A stretch of 64,000 nt of DNA from contig NZ_JAWJEJ010000001.1 in assembly GCF_032911445.1 (NCBI RefSeq), positions 2,108,001 through 2,172,000 of the forward strand. The letters run 5' to 3'. Origin of the DNA: Sphingomonas sp. HF-S4. GTDB lineage: Bacteria; Pseudomonadota; Alphaproteobacteria; Sphingomonadales; Sphingomonadaceae. Every line of letters starts with the position of its first letter. The stretch's first letter is position 1. A model generated the notes under the pieces. It had not been told where the DNA came from and did no database searches. It saw nothing but the letters and a program-made list of their open reading frames with translations. Positions 54,881 through 62,893 of the stretch are shown here, in pieces. The position numbers were made by a program, and so were the translations under genes.

Positions 54881-55822
54881 ATGCGTTTCCGGAATACGCG
54901 CAGCCGCCTTGCCGCCACCGCCCTGCTCCTCACCGGAGTGGCCGCGCCCGCCGCCGCACAGGACTTCGCCGCGATGGATATGACCGGAATGGGCATCTAC
55001 GCGATGGAAGACAGCGTGATGGATGCCGCGCGCGGTTCGGTGTCGTCCAACCGCCGCGGCAGCGGACGCGCACGCGTTGCGCCCGCACCCGCCGTCCGGT
55101 TGACCTACAAGCCGTCGCTAGAGCGGCGGCGCGCCAATTTCGCACAGTTCATCGAGAAGACGCGCAAGAAGAACCCTCAAGCCGCAGCAGACCTCCAGAA
55201 GGAGCTCTCCAGCGACGTGATCGAAAAGATCGGCGGCGCGATCGGGCAGTTCGGCATGCGCGCCGACAATGTCGCCGACGCCTATGCGATCTGGTGGCTC
55301 AACGCTTGGCTCGCCTCGCGCCAGCGGAACGATACGCCGCCTGCACGCCAGATCGCCGCGGTGCGTGCCCAGGCCGCACGCGCGATGGCGTCGGTGCCCG
55401 AAATGGCGAGCGCCAGCGACGCCGTGAAGCAGGAAATGGCCGAAGCCAATCTGATCCAGGCTGCGCTGCTCGGCTCGATGATGGATGATGCCGAGGGCAA
55501 CCCGACCAAGCTGCGCCAGTTGGCCGCCGCGGTCCGCAAGGGTGCGCGCGCCTCGGGGCTCAACCTCGATGCGATGGACCTTACCGACGACGGCTTCGTG
55601 CCGGGCGGCGTCGGCGCGGCCGAAGGCACGAGCGAAGAACAGGTCGCCGCGGCACCGGAAGTCCCGCCCACCGCCGAGCCGACCGCGCAGGTCGCCGCCG
55701 CACGCAACGAAGGCGAGGACAATACCGTGATCTATGCCGTGGCCGCAGCAGCAGCCGCCGGCCTCGCGGGTGGTGCCTGGCTGGCGCGCTCGCGCAAGTC
55801 GGCCGCCGAGCGGCAGGGCTGA
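54881..55822 (+). CDS. Exported, C-terminally anchored protein (DUF6683-like)
   Basis: 313 residues. Signal peptide (LLLTGVAAPAAAQ), a helical middle (RRANFAQFIEKTRKKNPQAAADLQKEL through ASDAVKQEMAEANLIQAALL) that I believe belongs to DUF6683, a Pro/Ala linker, and a C-terminal transmembrane helix (VIYAVAAAAAAGLAGGAWLA) with a basic tail. The Sec signal argues against T3 export, so it may be an envelope accessory protein. ATG 54881 with GGGAGA 6 nt upstream. Confidence 0.68.
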   Translation: MRFRNTRSRLAATALLLTGVAAPAAAQDFAAMDMTGMGIYAMEDSVMDAARGSVSSNRRGSGRARVAPAPAVRLTYKPSLERRRANFAQFIEKTRKKNPQAAADLQKELSSDVIEKIGGAIGQFGMRADNVADAYAIWWLNAWLASRQRNDTPPARQIAAVRAQAARAMASVPEMASASDAVKQEMAEANLIQAALLGSMMDDAEGNPTKLRQLAAAVRKGARASGLNLDAMDLTDDGFVPGGVGAAEGTSEEQVAAAPEVPPTAEPTAQVAAARNEGEDNTVIYAVAAAAAAGLAGGAWLARSRKSAAERQG

Positions 55823-55884
55823 CAATACCGTCTAGGACGCCGGCGGAGATTTCCGTCTCCGCCGGCATCCATCACCAGCCGGGC

Positions 55885-55899
55885 TAATCATTGCGATTA
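55885..55899. promoter_or_regulatory. Operator-like site C (TAATC-ATTGC-GATTA)
   Basis: Both half-sites are perfect, with a 5-nt spacer that differs from sites A and B. The sequence after the right half, TGGCGC, is also shared with site A. It lies 51 nt before the ATG at 55951. Confidence 0.68.
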
Positions 55900-55950
55900 T
55901 GGCGCGCGGTGCCTTCAGGCCCCAGATAGGCAGGGAAGATGGAGGTAGAT

Positions 55951-56169
55951 ATGTCGATCGAGATCGGCGCGCGCATTCCGGGCACCAACGTCAATGTAGA
56001 TGTGACGCTCGCCTCGCGCTCGCAGCAGAAGAACGACATGGCGGTGGAAAGCCAGCACGAAGCGGGCGACTCCGTCCGCGCCGCCGGCCGCCCTTCGCCG
56101 CTCGAAGCGCCGGGTCCTCTCGAGCAGTTGCTCGACACGCCCTCGCCGCTCGACCGGCTCTCGAAGTAA
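55951..56169 (+). CDS. Small protein of unknown function, T3SS-regulon candidate
   Basis: 72 residues, no signal. A short beta-like N-terminal part (IEIGARIPGTNVNVDVTLASR) is followed by a Pro/Leu-rich end (SPLEAPGPLEQLLDTPSPLDRL). GGAGG lies 5 nt before the ATG at 55951. Follows operator C and precedes the next gene by 12 nt, so it is co-transcribed with it. It could be an effector or a small chaperone-like protein; no family was recognised. Confidence 0.6.
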   Translation: MSIEIGARIPGTNVNVDVTLASRSQQKNDMAVESQHEAGDSVRAAGRPSPLEAPGPLEQLLDTPSPLDRLSK

Positions 56170-56181
56170 CGGAACAGGATC

Positions 56182-56694
56182 ATGACCAGCATCGATCGCC
56201 TTTCGGGCCTCTCGCCCCTCGCTCCCACCACCACCGCCGCGTCGACTGACGCGCGCGGTGCGGCGATCGAGACGATGGGTGAAATCGGGCACCGCGTCCT
56301 CGCCTGGGTCGATGCTGCCAGCCGAGGCAATGGTAGCGGCGCGCAGGCCTGGAGCCGGACCGCCGGCAATGGCAGCGGCTTCGCGCCCGACATGGGCGAG
56401 CTGGCCCGCCGCGGCGACGTCTATGGCTTGAGCGAACTCACCAGCGAACTCTCCGCGCGCTTCGGCGGCAGCCCGGCACAGGAAGGCGAATTGCGCCGCG
56501 CCCTCGACGATTTCACCCGCCAGGCGGTGGTCCAGATCGCCGGCATGTCGGGCGCGCCCGGCGATCAGCAGGTCGGCGGCGTCCGCGCTGCGCTCGAAGG
56601 CGCCGCCAATACCGATGCCCCCGCGGGCCTCGACGGCGTGATTGCGCGCTTCGAAGCCGCGACGGCCGATCTTTCCGCACAAAATCGCGGCTGA
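56182..56694 (+). CDS. T3SS-regulon candidate substrate, unknown function
   Basis: 170 residues with a Ser/Thr/Pro-rich, non-Sec N-terminus (MTSIDRLSGLSPLAPTTTAA), typical of T3 export signals. A mainly helical body (DMGELARRGDVYGLSELTSELSARFGG, GELRRALDDFTRQAVVQI) follows. Second gene after operator C, 12 nt downstream of the 72-residue gene. It could be an exported regulator or effector. No homologue was recognised. Confidence 0.62.
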   Translation: MTSIDRLSGLSPLAPTTTAASTDARGAAIETMGEIGHRVLAWVDAASRGNGSGAQAWSRTAGNGSGFAPDMGELARRGDVYGLSELTSELSARFGGSPAQEGELRRALDDFTRQAVVQIAGMSGAPGDQQVGGVRAALEGAANTDAPAGLDGVIARFEAATADLSAQNRG

Positions 56695-56765
56695 TTTCGC
56701 TTTTCCTGGAACTCCGCGCCATTTCGCGCGTGCTAGCGATACCTTCACCAGCCACGAGGTTTTCG

Positions 56766-57611
56766 ATGCGCCGCTCGTTGATGCTTGCCGTCCCACTTCT
56801 GCTGACGGCCGGCGGGGCATTGGCCGCCGACCAGAAAGCGACCGTGGTTTCCGCCGGTAGCGAACAGGCGATCCGGGTCGGCAAGACCGTTATCTCGCGC
56901 CCGTTCGGCGTGGAACTGGTCGATCGTCTCGCCGTGGTGGGCAGCTATCCAGTCAAGGGCGCGCAGCTTCATCTCATCCGTGGCACCAGCGCCGGCGACT
57001 GCCCGGCGCGCTACGCCGTGATCGTCGCCCGCCCCGGCCAGGCACCGCAGGTCGGACAGAGCTTCGGCACGTGCAGCACCGCCGCGCAACCGCGGCTGCG
57101 GCGCGGCGAGTTCACCGTGGCGATGCCCGCCTCCCCCGCCGGTGGCCCGCTTGTCCAATTCCACTATGCCAATGGCCGGATGCACCCGCGCCAGGCCACG
57201 CTCACGCAGGGCGCCGGCATCACCGGCACGGCCACGACTCCGACGCCGGCGGTGTGCCGCCCGGCGCATTCTATCGACGCAGCGGCGCAGGCGGCGGCGA
57301 TCGACGGCTTCGAGCGCGACTGGCCCAAGGCCTATCGCCGCACCGGCAGCCTCAAGAAGATCACGTTCAGCCAGGGCCAGATGCGGCGGCTGACCACCGA
57401 TCTCGCCTGCATGGCAAGCTGGCCCGCGGGCGATCGCCGCGTCGCCGAACTGGCGACCCCGCTGTTCCGCAGCAAGCAGCATCGCGCCGCCGCCTTCGCC
57501 GCGCTCGAATCGGTCCAGCGCGACCCCGATGCCGACGCCAACCTGAAGGCCGTGACGCGCAGCTTCTCCGCCGAGATGCGCTACCGCGTCGCGCTCGACC
57601 CGGTGATTTGA
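56766..57611 (+). CDS. Exported hypothetical protein
   Basis: 281 residues with signal peptide (LLLTAGGALAAD). Two segments are visible: an N-terminal beta-rich part (ATVVSAGSEQAIRVGKTVIS, GTSAGDCPARYAVIVARPG) and a helical C-terminal part (DGFERDWPKAYRRTGSLKKITF). It has several cysteines. ATG 56766 with GAGG 6 nt upstream. No T3 link other than position. Confidence 0.65.
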   Translation: MRRSLMLAVPLLLTAGGALAADQKATVVSAGSEQAIRVGKTVISRPFGVELVDRLAVVGSYPVKGAQLHLIRGTSAGDCPARYAVIVARPGQAPQVGQSFGTCSTAAQPRLRRGEFTVAMPASPAGGPLVQFHYANGRMHPRQATLTQGAGITGTATTPTPAVCRPAHSIDAAAQAAAIDGFERDWPKAYRRTGSLKKITFSQGQMRRLTTDLACMASWPAGDRRVAELATPLFRSKQHRAAAFAALESVQRDPDADANLKAVTRSFSAEMRYRVALDPVI

Positions 57612-57617
57612 GCGAAT

Positions 57618-57643
57618 CTCCCTTCCCTGCAAGCAGGAAGGGG
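57618..57643. terminator. Hairpin after the 56766 gene
   Basis: CTCCCTTCCCTGC pairs with GCAGGAAGGGGG around an AA loop. It is the same type as the element at 14044-14070 and would separate the upstream gene from the operator D-controlled gene. Confidence 0.6.
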
Positions 57644-57656
57644 GACTTCAAACGCC

Positions 57657-57671
57657 TAAGCGTTCCGATTA
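57657..57671. promoter_or_regulatory. Operator-like site D (TAAGC-GTTCC-GATTA)
   Basis: Right half GATTA is perfect; the left half is TAAGC, one base off TAATC, and the 5-nt spacing is kept. It lies 64 nt before the ATG at 57736, a distance like those at sites A and C. Confidence 0.55.
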
Positions 57672-57735
57672 GCGACCCGCCCGTCCGCCTCCGCTATCAC
57701 ACTGCGACACAATCGTTTCTGGCGGAGTATGGGCC

Positions 57736-59073
57736 ATGACGGCAGTTTCTTCGGTTCAGCAGTCTCAGACCAATTCCTCGAGCGGCGGCGGCGACAGCGG
57801 CCATATCGTCAAGAGCGGCGAGACGCTGAGCGGCATCGCGCGCGACAAGGGCGTCTCGCTGAGTGCGCTGGTCAAGGCCAATCCGCAGATCCTCCACCAG
57901 GACCTGATCCGCCCCGGCCAGCATGTGAATGTCCCCGCGGGCGGCGGTGCGGCGGAGGCGCCGCGCGAATACACGATTCGGTCGGGCGACACGCTCTCGT
58001 CGATCGCCGGACATTTCGGCACGACCTGGCAAGCGCTGGCGCAGGCCAACAATCTGTCCAACCCGAATCTGATCTTCCCCAATCAGACGCTGACCATTCC
58101 CAACGGGACCGGCAGTGCCGGCGGCAGCGGCGCGGTCGATGGCCCATCGCCGGTTACCGGCGTCGGCGGCGGATCGGGTGACGTCGCCGCGATCGCCGAG
58201 AAGTATCTCGGGCAGAACGCCTCGTCGTTGAAGGTCAACAAGAACGACAATCTGCCGATGAATGCCGGCGTTCCCTCGAACGTGTGTTGCGCCAATTTCG
58301 TCTCGGCGGTGCTGACCGAGGCCGGCCGGCTCCCGGCCGGGCTGCACACCGACTCGGTCGCACAGCTCAAGACCACGTTGCTGGCGCAGGGCTGGACCGC
58401 AGTCCCCGCTTCCCAGGCCCAGCGCGGCGATGTCGTCATCATCCAGGGCGGCGGTGTCTCGCATACCGAGATCGTCTCCGGCCCCGGCAAGATGATCGGA
58501 TCGAACAACGTCAATGCCGACGGCACCCAGCGCATTTCGACCAACAATCTCAGCTGGGCGGTAGGCAAGGGCGCGGTGATTCTCCGCGCGCCGGGCGGCA
58601 CCGGCGGCGGCGAAACCCAAAGTACCCAGGCCACCGGCGGCACCGTCCCCACCGGCCAGGGCACCCGCCAGGAGCGGATCGACCAGGCGATCACCTATTT
58701 CGAGGGCCAGGGCTGGACCCGCGCCCAAGCGATCGGCCTCGTCGCCAACCTCGATGCCGAGAGCCGGATGGAACCCGGCATCCGCCAGATCGGCGGCGGC
58801 CCCGGCTATGGCCTCGCGCAATGGGAAGGGCCGCGCCAGCGCGACTTTGCCGCCTGGGCCGGCCACGACATCCGCGGATCGTCGTTCGCCGAGCAGCTTC
58901 GGTTCGTCCAGCACGAGCTGACGCACAACGAGGCCGGTGCGGGCCGAGCGCTACGCGGCGCCACCGATGCGCGCTCGGCCGCCGAGATCGTCACTCGGCT
59001 CTACGAGCGGCCGGCCGATACCGCGGGCGAGGCTACGCGCCGCGGCGAGGCCGCGGCGCAAATGGCACGCTGA
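57736..59073 (+). CDS. Multi-domain peptidoglycan hydrolase: two LysM, amidase-like and lysozyme domains
   Basis: 445 residues without a Sec signal; the first 22 residues are Ser/Gln-rich, like T3 substrates. LysM 1 at about 23-67 and LysM 2 at about 79-122 bind glycan. An NlpC/P60 or CHAP-like domain at about 150-285 shows Cys184/185 and His243. A phage-tail-lysozyme (Phage_lysozyme2) domain at about 312-445 shows Glu342 in LDAESRMEPG. It lies behind operator D. It may act locally at the T3SS or as a secreted cell-wall effector. Domains are sure; its target is not. Confidence 0.85.
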   Translation: MTAVSSVQQSQTNSSSGGGDSGHIVKSGETLSGIARDKGVSLSALVKANPQILHQDLIRPGQHVNVPAGGGAAEAPREYTIRSGDTLSSIAGHFGTTWQALAQANNLSNPNLIFPNQTLTIPNGTGSAGGSGAVDGPSPVTGVGGGSGDVAAIAEKYLGQNASSLKVNKNDNLPMNAGVPSNVCCANFVSAVLTEAGRLPAGLHTDSVAQLKTTLLAQGWTAVPASQAQRGDVVIIQGGGVSHTEIVSGPGKMIGSNNVNADGTQRISTNNLSWAVGKGAVILRAPGGTGGGETQSTQATGGTVPTGQGTRQERIDQAITYFEGQGWTRAQAIGLVANLDAESRMEPGIRQIGGGPGYGLAQWEGPRQRDFAAWAGHDIRGSSFAEQLRFVQHELTHNEAGAGRALRGATDARSAAEIVTRLYERPADTAGEATRRGEAAAQMAR

Positions 59074-59111
59074 GCACGGAACGCTGCGGCACGCACTGCG
59101 TTCGAGGGGCC

Positions 59112-59465
59112 ATGCGAATCTCGATCCTGATCGCGCTTGCCGCAGCCGCCCTCCCCTCCGTCGCCACGGCGCAGGGCACGACCTCACGCGAGAGCGTGCG
59201 ATGCTCGCTCAACGACGGGCCCGAACGCACGTGTGTATTCGCCGATCAGGCATTGCCCAGCGGCGGCCACCGGATGACCTTCACCGGTACCGGCATTCGG
59301 GTGACATTTATCGGCCGCGCGAACAGTGGCTGGTGGTCGGGTCAGATCAACGGCAAGGCAGCGATGGGCTATGAGCGCAACCGCGGCAACGTGGTGTTCA
59401 GCACCAACGATCTCGGCACGCGCTTTGCCTGGTGGTATCCGAAGAGCGCGCACGGCAGCTACTAG
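59112..59465 (+). CDS. Exported hypothetical protein
   Basis: 117 residues with signal peptide (LAAAALPSVATAQ). The mature part is beta-rich with two cysteines (VRCSLNDGPERTCVFADQALPSGG). GAGGGG precedes the ATG at 59112. It may be an envelope or secreted factor. Its stop overlaps the convergent FkbH-like gene by 4 bp. Confidence 0.68.
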   Translation: MRISILIALAAAALPSVATAQGTTSRESVRCSLNDGPERTCVFADQALPSGGHRMTFTGTGIRVTFIGRANSGWWSGQINGKAAMGYERNRGNVVFSTNDLGTRFAWWYPKSAHGSY

Positions 59466-60997
59466 GCCGCTTGCGCCAGCGCGACCTGCTGCTCGACCCA
59501 GCAATCGACTTGCCCGGCGATCTTGCCGAGCAGCCCGGCATGGTAATGCGTCACGTCGGCCATCTCATCGGCATGATCGATCAGGTGCGCGGTATCGAGC
59601 ACCCAGACATTCCCGGGATTCTCGCGCGCCGCCTTGCGCCACAATGCATTGAAACGGACGGAGCGCTCGGGTGTGTGGTTGAGCCCGTGTCGATACTTCT
59701 CCTCGGGAGCGTCCTCGGGCGGCAGCACCACCAGCATGCGTAGCCCGCGCTCGAGCAGGAAAATGCAGGTGCGGATCACGCAGGTCTCGTACAAGCCGAT
59801 GTCGATCAGGTGCCATTGATCGGGCCAGCGCACGTCGAGATAGTCCACCGTCGCGCCGTAGACGAGCAAAGGCGGGAAATTCTGTTCCAGATGCGTGCCA
59901 TCGGTCATCATCCGCATCGAGAAAACGCGCGGATGGTTGTCGAACTCGATCGCTGGGCGGAAGCGGCTGAAATGTGCGATCCCGCCCGATTGGCAGTCGA
60001 ACATGATCCGGATCGCCGGATCGATCACGGCCTCCTCACCCCGAAGTGAATCGCGAAGCTCGGGATCGTTGAAGTCGCGATCCGCGATCCAGTCGGGCGC
60101 AGTCCGGCTGAACCGGCCGTCCCATTCGCTGGTGTCGAGCGCCGGCCATTTCTCGCGCACCTTGGCCAGCGCATATTCCTCCAGCCCCATGTGCATCACC
60201 CGACACGAGAAGGTGAAGTGCTTGAGAGCTCCAGCCGCGCGATCGACCATGACGAAGCCGATCAACCCATAGCGGCCATAGCGGTCCCAGGCGAAGATCG
60301 ACCAGCTGTCGAACCCCATCAGGTCGATGATGTCGCGGGTGAGCCCCGCCTCCTCGACGCGAGAGCCGGTGTAGTTGAGCTGGTTGGAGCGGTTGATCAG
60401 CTCGGCGATGCGCGGGGCGAAATCGAGATTGTCCATCATATGCGGCGCGCAGGCCTGTATGCCGCACGACCGCAGGAAATCCTCGTTGGACAGCGCGGCG
60501 TCGGCGCGGTCGCGCTGCTTGCGCTCGAGCATGCGATAGTCGGCGACACGGCTGCGCGTGCCCGCCTGGAGCGCGAGCAGGCCGGCGAGCTGGTCGTCGA
60601 CATCGGGCGCGGTGATGTCGAGAATCTGGATCTCGGGCAGGACATGACGGACTTCGCCCAAGTTCACCGGATTGTCGTCGACGAACAGCACGTTGGCGGG
60701 GCGGAGCTGCATGTCCTCGATGATCGCCCGGATCGCCGCGGGCTTGGGCGTGAAGGCGATGTGCGGGAACACGAACTCGTCCCAGAGGCCGAGATCGACG
60801 AGCTTCGCCTTCGCAGCCTCGAAGTCGTTCTTCGAGCAGATCGACGAGACCACGCCCCGGGCGTTGAGCGCACGGACCAGCTCGGCGCGCCCTTCGTGCA
60901 ACACCACCGCGTCGCCATCGGCAAGCGTGCCGCGCCACAGCGTATCGTCGAGATCCCAGATGACGAGCTTGATCGGTGCGGTCCACATGGCTTTCAT
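59462..60997 (-). CDS. HAD-IIIC (FkbH-like) protein
   Basis: 511 residues. The N-terminal HAD-IIIC domain (about 1-150) has motif I VIWDLDDTLWRGTLADGD and the late motif NVLFVDDNPVNLGEVRHVL. A middle GNAT-like part includes RIAELINRSNQLNYTG and FSCRVMHMGLEEYAL. The C-terminal domain, about 200 residues with YDVRWPDQWHLIDIGLYET-like sequence, is unassigned. FkbH proteins load glyceryl units onto acyl carrier proteins; no carrier protein gene is adjacent, so the role here is open. Confidence 0.85.
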   Translation of the reverse strand: MKAMWTAPIKLVIWDLDDTLWRGTLADGDAVVLHEGRAELVRALNARGVVSSICSKNDFEAAKAKLVDLGLWDEFVFPHIAFTPKPAAIRAIIEDMQLRPANVLFVDDNPVNLGEVRHVLPEIQILDITAPDVDDQLAGLLALQAGTRSRVADYRMLERKQRDRADAALSNEDFLRSCGIQACAPHMMDNLDFAPRIAELINRSNQLNYTGSRVEEAGLTRDIIDLMGFDSWSIFAWDRYGRYGLIGFVMVDRAAGALKHFTFSCRVMHMGLEEYALAKVREKWPALDTSEWDGRFSRTAPDWIADRDFNDPELRDSLRGEEAVIDPAIRIMFDCQSGGIAHFSRFRPAIEFDNHPRVFSMRMMTDGTHLEQNFPPLLVYGATVDYLDVRWPDQWHLIDIGLYETCVIRTCIFLLERGLRMLVVLPPEDAPEEKYRHGLNHTPERSVRFNALWRKAARENPGNVWVLDTAHLIDHADEMADVTHYHAGLLGKIAGQVDCWVEQQVALAQAA

Positions 60998-61052
60998 TGT
61001 AGGACGGTCGCGCCCGCTGGCGGCATCCCGCGCGAACGACTAGGGCTGCGCC

Positions 61053-62678
61053 ATGCTTCGTCTTTCCGGACTTTACCTGCCGCTCGACCATACGCTCGAC
61101 GCGCTGCCCGCCGCGATCGCCCGGCGGCTGGGCATCGCACCCGCCGAGCTCACGGGTTTCACGATCTATCGCCGGGGCAACGATGCCCGCCGCCGCAATG
61201 CCATCCAGCTGGTCTATACCGTCGACGTCGAACTGGCCGACGAGGCGGCCGTGCTGGCACGCTTCCCCGGCGACAAGGATCTGCGCCCCACCCCAGACAT
61301 GGGCTACACGTTCGTCGTCCAGGCGCCGAAGGACTGGAGCGGGCTGCGGCCGGTGGTGATCGGCGCCGGGCCATGCGGGTTGTTCGCCGGCCTGATCCTT
61401 GCGCAGATGGGGTTCCGCCCGATCATCCTCGATCGCGGCAAGGTGGTGCGCCAGCGGACCAAGGACACCTGGGGGTTGTGGCGGCGCGGCGAGCTCAACC
61501 CCGACAGCAACGTCCAGTTCGGCGAGGGCGGCGCGGGCACCTTTTCCGACGGCAAGCTATATTGCCGGGTCAAGGATCCGCGCTTCCTCGGGCGGAAGGT
61601 ACTCGAGGAGTTCGTCAAGGCGGGCGCACCCGACGACATCCTGTGGGAGGCGCATCCGCATATCGGCACCTTCCGCCTCGTCACGATGGTCGAGAGCATG
61701 CGCCGGACGATCGAGGAACTCGGCGGCGAATATCGCTGGGAAACCCGGGTCGACGATATCGAACTCGAACGCCTGCCCGACGGCAAGCACGGCCTCCGCG
61801 GGCTGCACCTGCACGACGGCAGCTTCCTCGAGGCCGATCATGTCGTGCTCGCCGTCGGGCACAGCGCCCGGCCAACCTTCGAGATGCTCCACCGCCGCGG
61901 CGTGCATCTCGAGGCCAAGCCCTTCTCGATCGGGGTGCGGATCGAGCATCCGCAATCGTGGATCGATCGCGCGCGCTTCGGCAAGTGCGCGGGGCATCCC
62001 GATCTCGGTGCGGCGGCGTACAGCCTGTCGCATCACTGCGCCAACGGACGGACGGTCTACAGCTTCTGCATGTGTCCGGGCGGGCGCGTGGTGGCTGCAA
62101 CCTCGGAAGAGGGCCGCGTCGTCACCAACGGGATGAGCCAATATTCGCGCGCGGAGTTCAACGCCAATTCCGGACTGGTGGTGGCCATCGATCCGGCGCG
62201 CGACTATCCGGGCGGACCGCTGGCAGGGATCGAATTCCAGCGCCAGTGGGAAGACCTGGCCTATCTCGCCGGCGGATCGAACTATCACGCGCCGGGGCAA
62301 AAGGTCGGCGACCTGCTCGCCGGCCGCGCCTCGACCGAACTCGGCGAAGTCGTGCCCTCGTACAAGCCCGGCGTGACGATGACCGATCTGTCGGCGTGCC
62401 TGCCCGGCTTCGTGATCGAGGCGTTCCGTGAGGCATTGCCCGTGTTCGGCCGCCAGATCGCCAATTACGACCATCCCGACGCGGTGATGACCGGCGTCGA
62501 GACGCGCACCTCCTCACCGGTGCGGATCACCCGCGGAGGGGACTTCCAGAGCCTCAATGTCGCGCGGCTGTTCCCGGCGGGCGAAGGCGCGGGCTATGCC
62601 GGCGGCATCCTTTCGGCTGCGATCGACGGGATCAAGGTGGCCGAGGCAATGGCGCGGAGCATGACGGGCGCAGGATAG
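61053..62678 (+). CDS. FAD-dependent oxidoreductase (COG2509 type)
   Basis: 541 residues. The FAD-binding PVVIGAGPCGLFAGLILAQMG motif begins near residue 95 after an N-terminal accessory part. LDRGKVVRQRTKDTWGLWRRGELNPDSNVQFGEGGAGTFSDGKLY and the C-terminal LFPAGEGAGYAGGILSAAIDGIKVAEA are family signatures. Substrate not known; members are proposed to reduce or transfer electrons. Divergent from the FkbH-like gene. Confidence 0.88.
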   Translation: MLRLSGLYLPLDHTLDALPAAIARRLGIAPAELTGFTIYRRGNDARRRNAIQLVYTVDVELADEAAVLARFPGDKDLRPTPDMGYTFVVQAPKDWSGLRPVVIGAGPCGLFAGLILAQMGFRPIILDRGKVVRQRTKDTWGLWRRGELNPDSNVQFGEGGAGTFSDGKLYCRVKDPRFLGRKVLEEFVKAGAPDDILWEAHPHIGTFRLVTMVESMRRTIEELGGEYRWETRVDDIELERLPDGKHGLRGLHLHDGSFLEADHVVLAVGHSARPTFEMLHRRGVHLEAKPFSIGVRIEHPQSWIDRARFGKCAGHPDLGAAAYSLSHHCANGRTVYSFCMCPGGRVVAATSEEGRVVTNGMSQYSRAEFNANSGLVVAIDPARDYPGGPLAGIEFQRQWEDLAYLAGGSNYHAPGQKVGDLLAGRASTELGEVVPSYKPGVTMTDLSACLPGFVIEAFREALPVFGRQIANYDHPDAVMTGVETRTSSPVRITRGGDFQSLNVARLFPAGEGAGYAGGILSAAIDGIKVAEAMARSMTGAG

Positions 62679-62893
62679 TTTGTTGGATTCGGCGCGCTTA
62701 ACTTCGCACTTTGCGCATTTAATCGTTCCAGAAGTTGCGCGGGCGCGAAACTATCTTGCGCGGGTGGCTGCCAGTATCGACACCGTCAAAGAGCGGGCGC
62801 TGGCTTGGCCACGCCGGCGTTCAGGCAAGCAGGTGAAATCCTACATTTCAAGCTAATCCGTGCTTCTACTTTCGCAGGAGCACCTGGAGGGAT
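62679..62893. other. Intergenic region with a degenerate repeat copy
   Basis: 215 bp between convergent genes. 62860-62883 (GTGCTTCTACTTTCGCAGGAGCAC) is a degenerate half of the family-5 palindrome at 32537. TAATC at 62854 is a lone half-site. No gene was seen; a short open frame here has no coding features. Confidence 0.5.

Noticed and set aside
60191..62431. 746-residue plus-strand frame spanning the FkbH-like and flavoprotein genes
   Set aside because: It overlaps two well-supported genes on either strand and has no domain signature.
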